Assembly (NCBI GenBank): GCA_903970295.1
Contig: CAJCHQ010000505.1
Coordinates: forward strand, 1-22,709
DNA length: 22,709 bases
Origin: Bryobacterales bacterium
GTDB lineage: Bacteria; Cyanobacteriota; Vampirovibrionia; Obscuribacterales; Obscuribacteraceae
Reading direction: 5' to 3'
Shown piece by piece: positions 14,301-21,893 of the stretch. The position numbers and the translations under genes were made by a program. The notes beneath the pieces are model-generated. The model was given only the letters and a program-made list of their open reading frames with translations. It was not told the DNA's origin and did no database searches. Numbering within the stretch: the first letter of the stretch is position 1; every line of letters starts with the position of its first letter.

Positions 14301-14821
14301 TTAATGGAGCCATCTTCGATTAGCTTGTAATTAGTCAAGTCGACGTTATCGTCGTTAGCCAGAGCTTCTTTAGCCATGGTCAAGGCTTGTTCGTGGCTTA
14401 CATCAGGAAGCTCGGCATCGTTTTCGATTGTGTGATCGTAAGAAACGAGTTGACCTGATGGACTGACCCAGCAGGTAAATTCTTCTTGCTTGAGCGGTTT
14501 GCAATAACGCGTGGACCAGTACCAAATCGGAATCGTCGAGCGCATCAGCTCATTGGCTGTCGATTGGCCAAGCTCGTATTCGAGAAAAGTTTTGGCATCA
14601 TCATCGAAAGAAAAAATAGTCGAAACGATCTGGTCCTTCTTCGTTTCTTTATAAGCGCATTTGTCTTTCCAGTGATCGGATAGCTCGATGATTTGAGATT
14701 TCGGTACTTTTAATTCAATTGAGGCCGAGGGAAATACTTTGTTGTTCTCTCGCCAATAGCAAAGGCAACCAATTAGCCCGATAAGTAAGAGCCATAGCAG
14801 AGGAGAGCGCCGGTTAATCAT
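11390..14821 (-). CDS. Giant CPBP-family intramembrane glutamic protease-like protein with internal duplication
   Basis: This 1143-aa membrane protein consists of two related halves. Each half has an extracytoplasmic region of about 200 aa and then a block of about eight hydrophobic helices. Matching landmarks are H-R-T-D at residues 177 and 746, I/V-P-E-S-W shortly after each, and a G-x-L strand after a K-P segment in both. In the first membrane block the CPBP (Abi, PF02517) motifs are complete: E420-E421-x-x-x-R425, H454, and H492-N493 with D496. In the second block the aligned region reads S-N-G-I-E-F-V-F-A and the histidines are lost, suggesting a pseudoprotease half. The family cleaves prenylated or membrane substrates or supports bacteriocin immunity. 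A LIGC near residue 18 mimics a lipobox but lies in the first helix. Its ATG is 23 bp after acpS, so it is probably the third gene of that operon. Confidence 0.82.
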   Translation of the reverse strand: MINRRSPLLWLLLIGLIGCLCYWRENNKVFPSASIELKVPKSQIIELSDHWKDKCAYKETKKDQIVSTIFSFDDDAKTFLEYELGQSTANELMRSTIPIWYWSTRYCKPLKQEEFTCWVSPSGQLVSYDHTIENDAELPDVSHEQALTMAKEALANDDNVDLTNYKLIEDGSINQSHRTDHYFTWEDTKQTFKGAKLRAYAYISGNTVTQINHFLYIPESWKRKFSKLRSYNNALEDVASIFYTALNTGVFFVFIWAFANSYIRWRFSLIVALVYSALAIFESLNSLPSSIHSEYSTTAPWDGFMMEFVLGALWSGVTSFFQTFMLVAAVEPLYRVSTPNQISMEKIFSWQGLGTRQTLEGALAGVATFGLHLGWLVIYYISGRMFSLWCPLEVQNVETLSTTVPAFSAINIGFIACLTEELTYRVLGLAVFQRFVKKFWLANLLQAAAWAFMHSNYPQEPPYARGLELTVVGTVYGAILRRYGLLACLLSHNLVDSFLGLAPLFSAAGTSLQISAYVAAVPFLLMVALPVYLRLKQKVFTPEEKLLNANFITPKESSLIEEVKHTPGSYLYKPLKTATRVILASTIAFAWAVELGFFFPTLGSEVPIIYSREEAIKKAREILEERGLRPDNFTAVAWVGSGITLEQFQYIYEKEPTRVQSLAMCPETPFIWSVRFFKPTSGNEYTVAFDRTGKLIEVNVTQEEDEPGATLTKEEAAKVVEAYYRKNHPEMLPYTIEAPTEQKKEHRTDWIFNFKVPKFKVGDADYKVQIKCIGDQPSGFSSGWSVPESWTFKRKIINWRERICGYVPLAVDFVFGILGLLWARGVIRASAINWRTAMVFGLMLSTLTLAKIINDWPIYYSNYDTDSPLIIFFIKEVVRDFLDVISQFSVGIVSAAFGIGAMRLLAPRTTIASIFQTTFNPNKGKEMASNRQMWLDAALVGYAVGVGWQAFNVIFAYMRFKFSPEVVSSALEGTSYLVNFFNPALAIICDAFSNGIEFVFAAAIAVGLYAKFIRSFGLYFWLTLLLSLIFPSGERYWQEYALQACSYFVSSMILWLLVAKLARENLAAYFITAATGNLVASLRILVSHGRPQFIQDIISVTVIMLIPLGYVLYASLNTASREVEDTTIAETEQQISDTEVSDS

Positions 14822-14844
14822 TGCTGTTGCCCGAAGGATGGTGC

Positions 14845-15225
14845 CTAATCGCCATAGGCGACAACAAAAGCCACTGCGTATTCGCGTTCATGGCTTATGC
14901 TTACCTCAAAATTTTTCAATCCGAGCAGATTTGCCCGCTCAGCCGCGCGACCGTGGAGAGCGATTCCCGGTTCACCCGAGCGCTTTTTTGTGACTTCCAC
15001 TTCTTTCCAGTCGATGCCACGCCAACCCGTACCCAGAACTTTGGAGACCGCTTCTTTAGCGGCGAAACGGGCAGCAATTGTTTCGGCGATACGTTTCGGT
15101 CTGCTCAGCACATAAGCGATTTCATCAAGGGTCAAAATCTTCTCCATGAATCTCTGTCCGAAGCGGTCGTGCGATTTTTGTATACGACCGACAGAGCAGA
15201 TATCTGTTCCTATCTTTAAGTGCAA
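14845..15225 (-). CDS. acpS: Holo-[acyl-carrier-protein] synthase
   Basis: A 126-aa phosphopantetheinyl transferase of the short AcpS type, which loads the 4'-phosphopantetheine arm of CoA onto acyl carrier protein for fatty acid synthesis. The Mg-binding aspartate D8 in the opening I-G-T-D-I-C motif and the glutamate E58 in F-A-A-K-E-A fall at the standard AcpS positions. The late S-I-S-H-E-R-E-Y-A-V-A motif is also present. The start is TTG 15225; it is convincing because a GAGGAGA ribosome-binding site lies six to seven bases upstream, right after the folK stop codon. Gene order folK, acpS, CPBP with gaps of 15 and 23 bp indicates one transcript. Confidence 0.95.
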   Translation of the reverse strand: MHLKIGTDICSVGRIQKSHDRFGQRFMEKILTLDEIAYVLSRPKRIAETIAARFAAKEAVSKVLGTGWRGIDWKEVEVTKKRSGEPGIALHGRAAERANLLGLKNFEVSISHEREYAVAFVVAYGD

Positions 15226-15240
15226 AAGTTTCTCCTCAGC

Positions 15241-15846
15241 TTAGCGGATCTCACCATCGGCTCCCCGCGTTCCGTAAAGAAATACTTGCTCTGGCTGCGG
15301 CAAACTTTCATGTATTTGCCAGACCGTTTTATTAAATCTGGGGTGGATGAAATCAGGTGCGATTTCCAGCATGGGCACGAGCGCATAGGCCCTTTGAGCC
15401 GAGGTCGGATGCGGCACTCGTAAAGAATCAGAATCGAGGATCTGGTCGCCGAAGAAAAGCAAATCGACATCGATTATGCGGCGTCGCCCGTATACTGCCG
15501 TTTCACGATCCAGACCTGGTTGCCCCTGAAAACCGGTCAGGCGCTTTTCGATATCCTGGCAGGTCGCCAGCAGCTCATCAGCCGAAAGTGTCGTGTCAAT
15601 CGCCGCCACTGCGTTGACAAACCATTCGGAATAGCCGACCCCGAGCGGTTCGGTCTCGTACAAACTGGATGATTCTTTGACGCTTATTCCAGGCACATCC
15701 TTGAGAAATTGCATGGCTTGCTGAACAAAGCCGACCCGGTCGCCTTCGTTCGAGCCCAGAGCTAAAAAGGCTCTAGTTCGGCGTGGATTACCTCTTAGGA
15801 TCCGTTCCTTGTCTGGCAATGACTTCCCTGACTGGTTTGCTGGCAT
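15241..15846 (-). CDS. folK: 2-amino-4-hydroxy-6-hydroxymethyldihydropteridine diphosphokinase
   Basis: Folate-pathway HPPK, which transfers pyrophosphate from ATP to hydroxymethyl-dihydropterin. From ATG 15846 the product has 202 aa. The core begins at A-F-L-A-L-G-S-N-E-G-D (about residues 26-36), continues with S-S-L-Y-E-T-E-P-L-G, the catalytic R-R-R-I-I-D126-V-D128-L-L-F-F-G, and P-H146-P for ATP binding. The N-terminal 24 residues and the C-terminal tail are longer than in the minimal enzyme (about 160 aa). A GTG at 15942 would extend it further, but a TATAAT box at 15869-15874 on this strand lies between the two starts and favours the shorter form. No clear ribosome-binding site is seen before 15846. 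folB and folP are not in the window. Confidence 0.92.
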   Translation of the reverse strand: MPANQSGKSLPDKERILRGNPRRTRAFLALGSNEGDRVGFVQQAMQFLKDVPGISVKESSSLYETEPLGVGYSEWFVNAVAAIDTTLSADELLATCQDIEKRLTGFQGQPGLDRETAVYGRRRIIDVDLLFFGDQILDSDSLRVPHPTSAQRAYALVPMLEIAPDFIHPRFNKTVWQIHESLPQPEQVFLYGTRGADGEIR

Positions 15847-15868
15847 ATTTTTACTTTTGGGTGCGCTA

Positions 15869-15874
15869 ATTATA
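15869..15874 (-). promoter_or_regulatory. -10 element (TATAAT) for the folK-acpS-CPBP unit
   Basis: A perfect TATAAT on the minus strand, 23 bases before the folK ATG at 15846. No matching -35 is visible at 17 bp. The predicted leader would be about 16 bases. Confidence 0.4.
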
Positions 15875-16073
15875 ACTTGCTGGGCGGGCGCGCACCGATT
15901 CCAGCAGATCCTGGCGACCAAATCGAGCGGATGCGTCGGCACGCTTCTGCGACCGCGGCAAGAGACGTGAAGGCAAAGACAGACAGGATCAGACCTTGGA
16001 ACGCGTCAGACATTGCAAGGCATATGTTGCAGAGAATGCTGCAGCCAATCTAGACGGCACTCTCACGATTGCT

Positions 16074-16715
16074 TTAACGATCGCTTTGACGTTCACGCTG
16101 GGGTGGTAGCACCGGTGGTGCATTAGGGTCTGTTTTCGGAGCGCCTTGCGCCTGCAGTTCCTGTTGCAATTCGCCGGTACTGAGTTGATTCTGCCTGGCG
16201 AATGCTTTGTAAGTGCCTGAGGTGTTCCAGCGCCCGGTCACTATGCCTTTTGCCATCTGGCGCATGTGTTCGGCTTCGGCTTCGCGGTGTGTCGTTTGCA
16301 GCAAATTGGCATAATTGCCGAGCAGATTGCGCACTTCCGGATGATTAACACCGAGAGTTTTGGTTTGCATATCGAGAGCTTTCTTGTACAACAGTTCCGC
16401 ATCTCCCATTTTTCTCTGCAAGTGGCAGAGCATGGCCAAATTGTTGGTGAGAATGCCGACGTCCGGATGATCCGAGCCAAAGTGAATTTCGTAAGTTTCG
16501 ATCGCCCGCCGGCACATAGGCTCGGCCTGATCGTATTTTTGTTGGCGGAAGAGAATTTCAGCCAGGCGCTCAACTGTCCATAAAAGCCGGGGATCGTCTC
16601 TTTCGAAGTCTTCGGCTTCGGTCAAAGCCGCGTACATGTAAGATTCTGCGTTATCGAGTCGCCCCATCTGCATGGCTTTTTCTGCAGACGTGCGATAACT
16701 GTCCCATTTGTCCAT
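16074..16715 (-). CDS. Tetratricopeptide repeat protein, kinesin-light-chain type (TPR_12)
   Basis: The 213-aa soluble protein consists of about four TPR units across residues 5-160. The longer 42-residue period is typical of TPR_12: A-E-x-L-Y-K-K-A-L-D-M-Q-T-K-T-L-G-V-N-H-P-E-V-R-N-L, preceded by a similar unit ending in F-G-S-D-H-P-D-V-G. The G-x-x-H-P-(D/E)-V junctions identify this subclass, which serves as a protein-interaction scaffold. The remaining 50 residues form a polar, glutamine- and proline-rich tail, probably disordered. The ATG at 16715 is preceded by GAGGA at ten bases. It is the only gene of its unit, with a promoter-like element at 16838-16846 and a hairpin-rich leader. Function beyond scaffolding cannot be read. 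Confidence 0.8.
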   Translation of the reverse strand: MDKWDSYRTSAEKAMQMGRLDNAESYMYAALTEAEDFERDDPRLLWTVERLAEILFRQQKYDQAEPMCRRAIETYEIHFGSDHPDVGILTNNLAMLCHLQRKMGDAELLYKKALDMQTKTLGVNHPEVRNLLGNYANLLQTTHREAEAEHMRQMAKGIVTGRWNTSGTYKAFARQNQLSTGELQQELQAQGAPKTDPNAPPVLPPQRERQSDR

Positions 16716-16735
16716 AGTAAAAAAATCCTCGGCTG

Positions 16736-16769
16736 CGTTAGCCGCAGTAAGAAAATTGTGCGGCTGACG
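16736..16769 (-). promoter_or_regulatory. Leader hairpin upstream of the TPR gene
   Basis: CGTTAGCCGCA (16736-16746) and TGCGGCTGACG (16759-16769) pair over 11 positions with one G-T-type mismatch and a 12-base loop. The hairpin lies in the presumed 5' leader, just before the ribosome-binding site of the TPR gene. A second small stem in the same leader is GGGTG/CACCC at 16815-16831. No known riboswitch class is recognised. Confidence 0.5.
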
Positions 16770-16837
16770 CCGTCACTTGCCAATCAGAGGTGCCAGGATT
16801 CCGCCAGTCAAACCGGGTGGGAGAGTCACCCTTCACT

Positions 16838-16846
16838 ACTATATCA
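16838..16846 (-). promoter_or_regulatory. Extended -10 promoter (TGaTATAGT) for the TPR gene
   Basis: Minus-strand TG-A-TATAGT, followed by a predicted leader of about 115 bases to the ATG at 16715. No clear -35. Confidence 0.35.
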
Positions 16847-16945
16847 AAATGCCCAGCTTGAGTTGATTGTTCGCAGTCAAAAATTACCGTCTTTTTGCCC
16901 CGAGTTGGATTTGCCGGTCAGGGCTTGTTCATCAGTTGAAAACGG

Positions 16946-17638
16946 TCAGGAAAAGATGGCTGTCACGACTATATCTGTGGCTGCCAGTGTTTTAAAGAGA
17001 TGATCCGGTTGTAAGGACTCTAAGTCTTCCCAGGCGGTTTTTCCTGTATTGACAGCGATACATTTGGCACCGAAGTGCTGCGCGCACTTAATGTCGTTGA
17101 CGCTATCGCCGATGATTACCACTTGCTCGGGAGTGAAATCTTCTCGGAAATGTTGCTCCGCTCTCCTCGTTGCTACTGCCGGCAGATCCAGGCGATTAGC
17201 GGAATCCGAACCATAGGCGCCGATGACGAAATATTTGTTCAGGTCGAAGCGTTCGAGCTTCATCCGGGCACCGGTTTCTACGTTGCCTGTGAGCAGTCCC
17301 AGATATGCATCCGGGTGCTTATCCAACTCTTCCAGAAGTCGGAGAATGCCTTCGTGAACAATATAGTGTTCAGAGGCTTCGATCTCTTCGGCTAGAATTT
17401 TCAGGTAGGGCTCGATAAATTGCGTCTGCAGCTGGCCGTTATCCAAGTCAGTTTTGTTAGCCAGAGCCAAAATTTCTGAAATAATTTGGGGGTCCGTTTT
17501 ACCCGACATATTTATCTGTAGTGCGCTTTCTGGGATGTCGTCATGGTGCGCCCTCAGTGCCCGTGTGATCGCGCGGCGACCGGCCCCGTCAGACGAGATC
17601 ATCGTTTCATCTATATCGAAGAGAATTAAACGTTTCAA
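16946..17638 (-). CDS. HAD-superfamily hydrolase, phosphoglycolate-phosphatase-like
   Basis: A 230-aa cytoplasmic HAD phosphatase with all catalytic motifs. Motif I is D8-I-D10-E-T (nucleophile and acid/base), motif II is L-L-T117-G-N, and motif IV is I-G-D178-S-V-N-D182. A small helical cap lies between residues about 15 and 85, the C1 cap of the phosphoglycolate phosphatase/beta-phosphoglucomutase subclass. The usual motif III lysine is not obvious; R149 is nearest. The substrate is unknown. The start is TTG 17638, since the next in-frame ATG would remove the DxD motif. The gene begins 14 bp after the stop of the diguanylate cyclase gene, so both are likely on one mRNA. Confidence 0.88.
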   Translation of the reverse strand: MKRLILFDIDETMISSDGAGRRAITRALRAHHDDIPESALQINMSGKTDPQIISEILALANKTDLDNGQLQTQFIEPYLKILAEEIEASEHYIVHEGILRLLEELDKHPDAYLGLLTGNVETGARMKLERFDLNKYFVIGAYGSDSANRLDLPAVATRRAEQHFREDFTPEQVVIIGDSVNDIKCAQHFGAKCIAVNTGKTAWEDLESLQPDHLFKTLAATDIVVTAIFS

Positions 17639-17652
17639 GACCCGACTATCTT

Positions 17653-20457
17653 CTATCTGGGCAGATGTTCAGCTTCGCGCGGCAAGACAATCGCCGGTCT
17701 CGAAATTGTAACGGGTTCTTCTTCGTGAATGCGCGCCTGATCCCTTCCCGAATTCTTTGAGACATAGAGAGCTTTATCAGCCTTAGCAATCAATTCGGCA
17801 GATGTGGTGGCATGTTGCGGGTAACAAGCACCGCCGATTGAGACTGTAATTTTGCCCAGTCCTGGTACCGGCGTGTTGCGAATTTGGGCGCACAGGCGGT
17901 CGGCAATCAAAGCCGCCTCGCCCAAAGAAGTACCCGGCAGAATCACGCCAAATTCCTCGCCGCCGTAGCGGGCAGCGACGTCGCCCGAACGCAGGAGTTT
18001 TTTGAGAATATTCGATACTTGTCTGATCGCGGCGTCTCCGACAGGGTGGCCAAAGTTGTCGTTGATTTGTTTGAGTTTGTCCAGGTCGATCATCAAAAGC
18101 GAGCAAGGCAGTCCCTTTCTCTGAGCTGTTTTGATTTCTTCGGCCAGGCGATTTTTGAAATAGATGTGATTGTACAGACCAGTCAAGCCATCTGTAATTG
18201 CTTGATATTTGACCTGAGCGAAGAGCTGCGCGTGCGAAATTGCTATGGCCAATTGGTCTGCCACTGCCGCGAGCAAGCGAATCTCGCTGGCCCGCCAATT
18301 GCGGCGCTGGCACTGATGCACCATGAGCAGCCCGACCAAACGCTTGTCATTCAGCAGAGGAGCGGCAATTAGCGATTGCGAATCGACTTTACTCAAAAAA
18401 TCACGGAAGGGCGCTGCCCGACTGTCGTCGTGAATGTTGTTGATCACAGCCAGAGGCGACTCGCCCAGAGTGATCGAGGGATCATCGGCGCGCAAGCTGT
18501 GCAACTGTGTGCCATTTTCGGCCAGCAATTTTTCCAGGTTGATGCCAAGCAAAGTATAGTGTTTGGCATTGCCAGCGGTGGCAGGTTCGTTGGGATGGAA
18601 ATCTATTTGGTCGGAGTAGAGATTGAGTGATTTAGCCGTAGTCAGCTTATCACCATGAAAATCGTGTGTGACGATCAGAGGGCCTTCTGGTCGGGGCTGG
18701 GCAATCATACAGCGATCGGCTCCCAACGCCTTACCTACTTCCAGGCAGACCGTGCTGAGGATGGTGTCCAGATCGAGTGAACTGCGCACCGATGAGACGA
18801 TGTGATTGATCAGCATCTCTTGCTCGGCCATTGTCTTGGTGCGAATGTACAAGCGTGCATGTTGCATTGCCAGAGCAACGTGTGAGGTGATACCGTCGAC
18901 CAATTCCAGTTCGGCATCTGTCCAGGTCCGTAACTGGTCGCATTGATGCACGAGCACGAGACCGATAGCGCCGTCATTGCTGTTGATCGGGCAGGCGATC
19001 AGTGACTTGATTGATTTCCAATCGAATGGCGACTCGCCGCTGGCTTCGAACAGCGGATTCCAATCCTCGCCGATCACATCGAGTGAGAGAATCGAGCCCT
19101 GCTCGAGAATCATCTTGAGGACGCCGTCTTTGGCGATGCGGATGGTGCGATTGTGCAACGGCGCACCGCCGCGGGTGTCATCCCACCAAACGTAATCGAA
19201 GACCAGCTCATCGTCGCTGGCGTCTGTCGTTTCGTGAGTATCGAGTATAGCCAGGCAACATCGGCTGGCCGACAGCGCTGTGCCTAGCTCGCGCACACTC
19301 GTGTTGAGAATTTCCTGCAGGTCGAGAGAATGTCTGATTGATTCAGAGATGCTATCGACCATCAGCTTGAGATCGCGATTGAGCTCCAACTGTTCGGCCA
19401 TCTGATTGAAGGCACGGGCCAATTTGCCCAGCTCATCGCGAGCGGGGATATTGACTCGCTTGCTCAAATCGCCTTTACCGAGCGCCAGAGCTTCTCTGAC
19501 CAGAATGCTGATATTGCGAGTAAAGTGATTAGTAGCCGAGAATGCCAGCACAATCGAAATGCCCAGAGCGCATCCACAGAGTACGACCATGAGCAAAAGC
19601 CAATCCTGGGCCGAACCATATATGGTGTCAAGGGGGACGCCCACTTCCACATGCCAATTGTTTTCCGGCACACGTTCGAAAGCATAGGCTCGCGGTATGG
19701 GGTCGGCGATGCCGACTAATTCGATCTGCCCTTTCGCAACTTTACTGGCGGCTTTGACAGTGCGCGCCTGAGAAAAATCTTTGCCTTCCCAATAGTCGCT
19801 TTGCAGTGTGCGGGCGATTACTCGCTTGCTACTGTCGACTACGGCCACCATGCTGCCATCGCCATCGCCGAGACCGGTAAATAGGTGCAGGATCGCTTTC
19901 GGTTTGATACTGGCGACGATCACGCCCTGAATATGGCCATTGAGGAAGACTGGCGTGGCAGCCAATAGGGCCGACTGTCCTGAAATAGGCGAATGCGTGT
20001 AATCGGAGATCAGGCCCTTGCGACTGTCCAGTACGCGCTTATAAAAGTTGTCCTTGACCAGCGGTTCCAGGTCGTAGCGGGTCTCGGCGGAGCCGTTGGC
20101 GGAGGCGACAACCAGTATATTCTGATTAGTGTCGATTAAGGATATGTCTTCCCAATCGGGCTCAGCCTGCAAAGCTGTGGCAAAAATTTTGCGGGCATAA
20201 CCTGGCTCCAGCCATTGCATCTGAGGCAGGCTGGCCAGTGCTCCCAGAGTCGTCATCTGGGCTTGCATCCACTGACGGACGGTGCGCACTGCAATCGCCG
20301 CCTGGAAAGCCGTGGCTCGACTTGCTTCCGTTTTGAGGGTGCGGTATTCGTTCAAAACAGCAAGGCTGCCGATCGCCAAAAGCGGAGCCGCCACGCCCAA
20401 ACAGAGAAGCAACATGCGCGTGCGAATATTCAGGCGACGGGGAAATTCGAAACCCAA
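17653..20457 (-). CDS. Diguanylate cyclase with Cache sensor, HAMP, two GAF domains and GGDEF
   Basis: A 934-aa membrane-bound signalling enzyme predicted to make cyclic di-GMP. Order: TM1 at about 14-34, a periplasmic dCache-like sensor at about 45-280 (I-S-L-I-D, then A-T-P-V-F-L-N-G-H-I-Q-G-V-I), TM2 at about 287-307, HAMP at about 308-360 ending in D-E-L-G-K-L-A-R-A-F-N-Q-M, GAF1 at about 375-540, GAF2 at about 560-740 and GGDEF to about 915. The active site is intact as GGEEF at 832-836, and R823-x-x-D826 nine residues before it is the inhibitory I-site, so product feedback is expected. Both GAF domains end alike (V-H-Q-C ... W ... L-A-I/M-A-I/M-x-H-A-x-L). No EAL domain. The TTG start at 20457 has GAGG nine bases upstream. 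Downstream HAD gene follows at 14 bp. Confidence 0.93.
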   Translation of the reverse strand: MGFEFPRRLNIRTRMLLLCLGVAAPLLAIGSLAVLNEYRTLKTEASRATAFQAAIAVRTVRQWMQAQMTTLGALASLPQMQWLEPGYARKIFATALQAEPDWEDISLIDTNQNILVVASANGSAETRYDLEPLVKDNFYKRVLDSRKGLISDYTHSPISGQSALLAATPVFLNGHIQGVIVASIKPKAILHLFTGLGDGDGSMVAVVDSSKRVIARTLQSDYWEGKDFSQARTVKAASKVAKGQIELVGIADPIPRAYAFERVPENNWHVEVGVPLDTIYGSAQDWLLLMVVLCGCALGISIVLAFSATNHFTRNISILVREALALGKGDLSKRVNIPARDELGKLARAFNQMAEQLELNRDLKLMVDSISESIRHSLDLQEILNTSVRELGTALSASRCCLAILDTHETTDASDDELVFDYVWWDDTRGGAPLHNRTIRIAKDGVLKMILEQGSILSLDVIGEDWNPLFEASGESPFDWKSIKSLIACPINSNDGAIGLVLVHQCDQLRTWTDAELELVDGITSHVALAMQHARLYIRTKTMAEQEMLINHIVSSVRSSLDLDTILSTVCLEVGKALGADRCMIAQPRPEGPLIVTHDFHGDKLTTAKSLNLYSDQIDFHPNEPATAGNAKHYTLLGINLEKLLAENGTQLHSLRADDPSITLGESPLAVINNIHDDSRAAPFRDFLSKVDSQSLIAAPLLNDKRLVGLLMVHQCQRRNWRASEIRLLAAVADQLAIAISHAQLFAQVKYQAITDGLTGLYNHIYFKNRLAEEIKTAQRKGLPCSLLMIDLDKLKQINDNFGHPVGDAAIRQVSNILKKLLRSGDVAARYGGEEFGVILPGTSLGEAALIADRLCAQIRNTPVPGLGKITVSIGGACYPQHATTSAELIAKADKALYVSKNSGRDQARIHEEEPVTISRPAIVLPREAEHLPR

Positions 20458-20526
20458 GGATTACTGCCTCACCACAGCCACACATCACAACTTTACTGGG
20501 ATACCAAGGGCACGGCCGCTGGCTGA

Positions 20527-20532
20527 ATTATA
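20527..20532 (-). promoter_or_regulatory. -10 element (TATAAT) for the diguanylate cyclase gene
   Basis: A perfect minus-strand TATAAT, 70 bases before the TTG start at 20457. A T-rich CTTTTC at about 17 bp is the only -35 candidate. The predicted leader is about 60 bases. Confidence 0.4.
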
Positions 20533-20615
20533 GTCTTTATATGCAAAAGGAAAAGACTTTGTTTGGGAATTGTCGTAGTGGTCCCAAAAAAATGGGGGAA
20601 ATACGCGGAAAAACA

Positions 20616-21821
20616 TTACGAGCTGCGTGAAGTTTGCAACATCTGGCGGACTTTCTCGCGCTCTTCGAGAAGGGTCAGGGCGGCGAAGGCTCTTTCCGTA
20701 TCCAGTGGCACTTTATCTTCCAGTTCGAGGTTGAGTCCGAGGCGCATGGCGTGGAGAATCTCCTCACCAGCCTGTTCACGTTTACCCTGTCTGAGGAAGA
20801 CGTCGACTTTGACCATGCGGGCGATCAAGCAGGCATGATCGAATTCCAGAGCGCGCTCCGAAAGATTGAGGGCACCGATCACGTCGGCAGCAGCAAAGGC
20901 TGCGCAGCCGGATGCCGCCATCAAACTGGCTTTGAGCTCACCGTCTACGCCGTAGGCATCGGCTGCCATGAGAAAAAGCTTGCGAGCGGTCTTATAGTCA
21001 CGCTGGCGGTACGCAATCAGCGAGTGGAGAAAAACAGTAAAGAGCGAGTGCGGATATTTCGCTTTTGCTTTTTTGAGTTGCAGCCCGGCTTGGCGGTGTA
21101 AGCCAGCCTTGTCGTACAGCATGCCGATGCGGCACGAGAGCCTGGCATCTTCCGGGCTGCCATGCAGGCTGTAGAGGGCTGCTTTGAGGTCACGGCTGGC
21201 TGTAGGCCTGGTCAGTTCGGAGAACCAGAGTCTGATGCGCGAATTGCGCACGCAGGCAACGAGTAGAAGAGCTAAGACCAGATAGCAGCTGCCCACGGCA
21301 ATGAACTGCGACATATTGGCGACGCTGAGAGCTTGAGCAAAGTCATCGCCAACCAATCCGCCCAGTGCCAGTAGCGGGTTCACGATTAGAGTGACACTGA
21401 GAATGAAGACCGAGGCGTAGCCCAACACACAGGCGAGAAATGGATGCGGGCGAAATAGCAAAGGTGGTATCAATAATAGTGCCAGTATCGTCGAGGCTAA
21501 GGGACCGGCGAAGAGGATGGGCGCGAGCAAATGATCTGGTACTCCCCCTGGTGTCACCTGATACCAGAGCAAACCATAATGCCAATCTTTGACGAACCCG
21601 CCGAGCAAATTGCAAGCGACCAGAGTCGCGCGCAGTTCGATCAATGTAACGAGAGGAAAGAGGAGAAAGAAGACGACGCGCCAGGCCAGTGCTCGATCTT
21701 CCTCGTTGAGGTCGTCTCGGAACAGGCGCTTACGCTCGGTCCAGAGTTTCCAGACTGTATTGGCTGCGACTAAGGCTGTGACCGAAGCCACAGTCCAAAG
21801 ATAAACCGCGTTGATGTCCAT
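20616..21821 (-). CDS. Polytopic membrane protein with C-terminal TPR-like repeats
   Basis: A 401-aa protein. About five hydrophobic helices lie between residues 5 and 193 (for example L-A-P-I-L-F-A-G-P-L-A-S-T-I-L-A-L-L-L-I and the V-G-S-C-Y-L-V-L-A-L-L-L-V-A-C-V segment), followed by R-I-R-L-W-F-S-E-L-T-R-P and then a helical-repeat domain at about 215-390. Repeats such as C-R-I-G-M-L-Y-D-K-A-G-L-H-R-Q-A-G-L-Q-L-K-K-A and L-I-A-Y-R-Q-R-D-Y-K-T-A-R-K-L-F are TPR-like. The domain probably faces the cytoplasm and binds a partner. It is clearly related to the next gene upstream, with which it forms a tandem pair 72 bp apart. Specific function unknown. ATG 21821 has no strong ribosome-binding site. 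Confidence 0.7.
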   Translation of the reverse strand: MDINAVYLWTVASVTALVAANTVWKLWTERKRLFRDDLNEEDRALAWRVVFFLLFPLVTLIELRATLVACNLLGGFVKDWHYGLLWYQVTPGGVPDHLLAPILFAGPLASTILALLLIPPLLFRPHPFLACVLGYASVFILSVTLIVNPLLALGGLVGDDFAQALSVANMSQFIAVGSCYLVLALLLVACVRNSRIRLWFSELTRPTASRDLKAALYSLHGSPEDARLSCRIGMLYDKAGLHRQAGLQLKKAKAKYPHSLFTVFLHSLIAYRQRDYKTARKLFLMAADAYGVDGELKASLMAASGCAAFAAADVIGALNLSERALEFDHACLIARMVKVDVFLRQGKREQAGEEILHAMRLGLNLELEDKVPLDTERAFAALTLLEEREKVRQMLQTSRSS

Positions 21822-21893
21822 ATCGGGCTCATATTAAGGGACTGCCAAGAGCCAAATTATAGGTGGGCATACCATGACAAGCCTGAGATAAAT

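Noticed and set aside
14760..14821. A lipobox-like LIGC near the N-terminus of the CPBP protein.
   Set aside because: It lies within the first hydrophobic helix of a polytopic protein; without further evidence lipidation is not supported.
16770..16945. A possible known riboswitch (glycine- or TPP-like fragments such as GGGAGAGTCACCC).
   Set aside because: The remaining conserved elements of those classes are missing.
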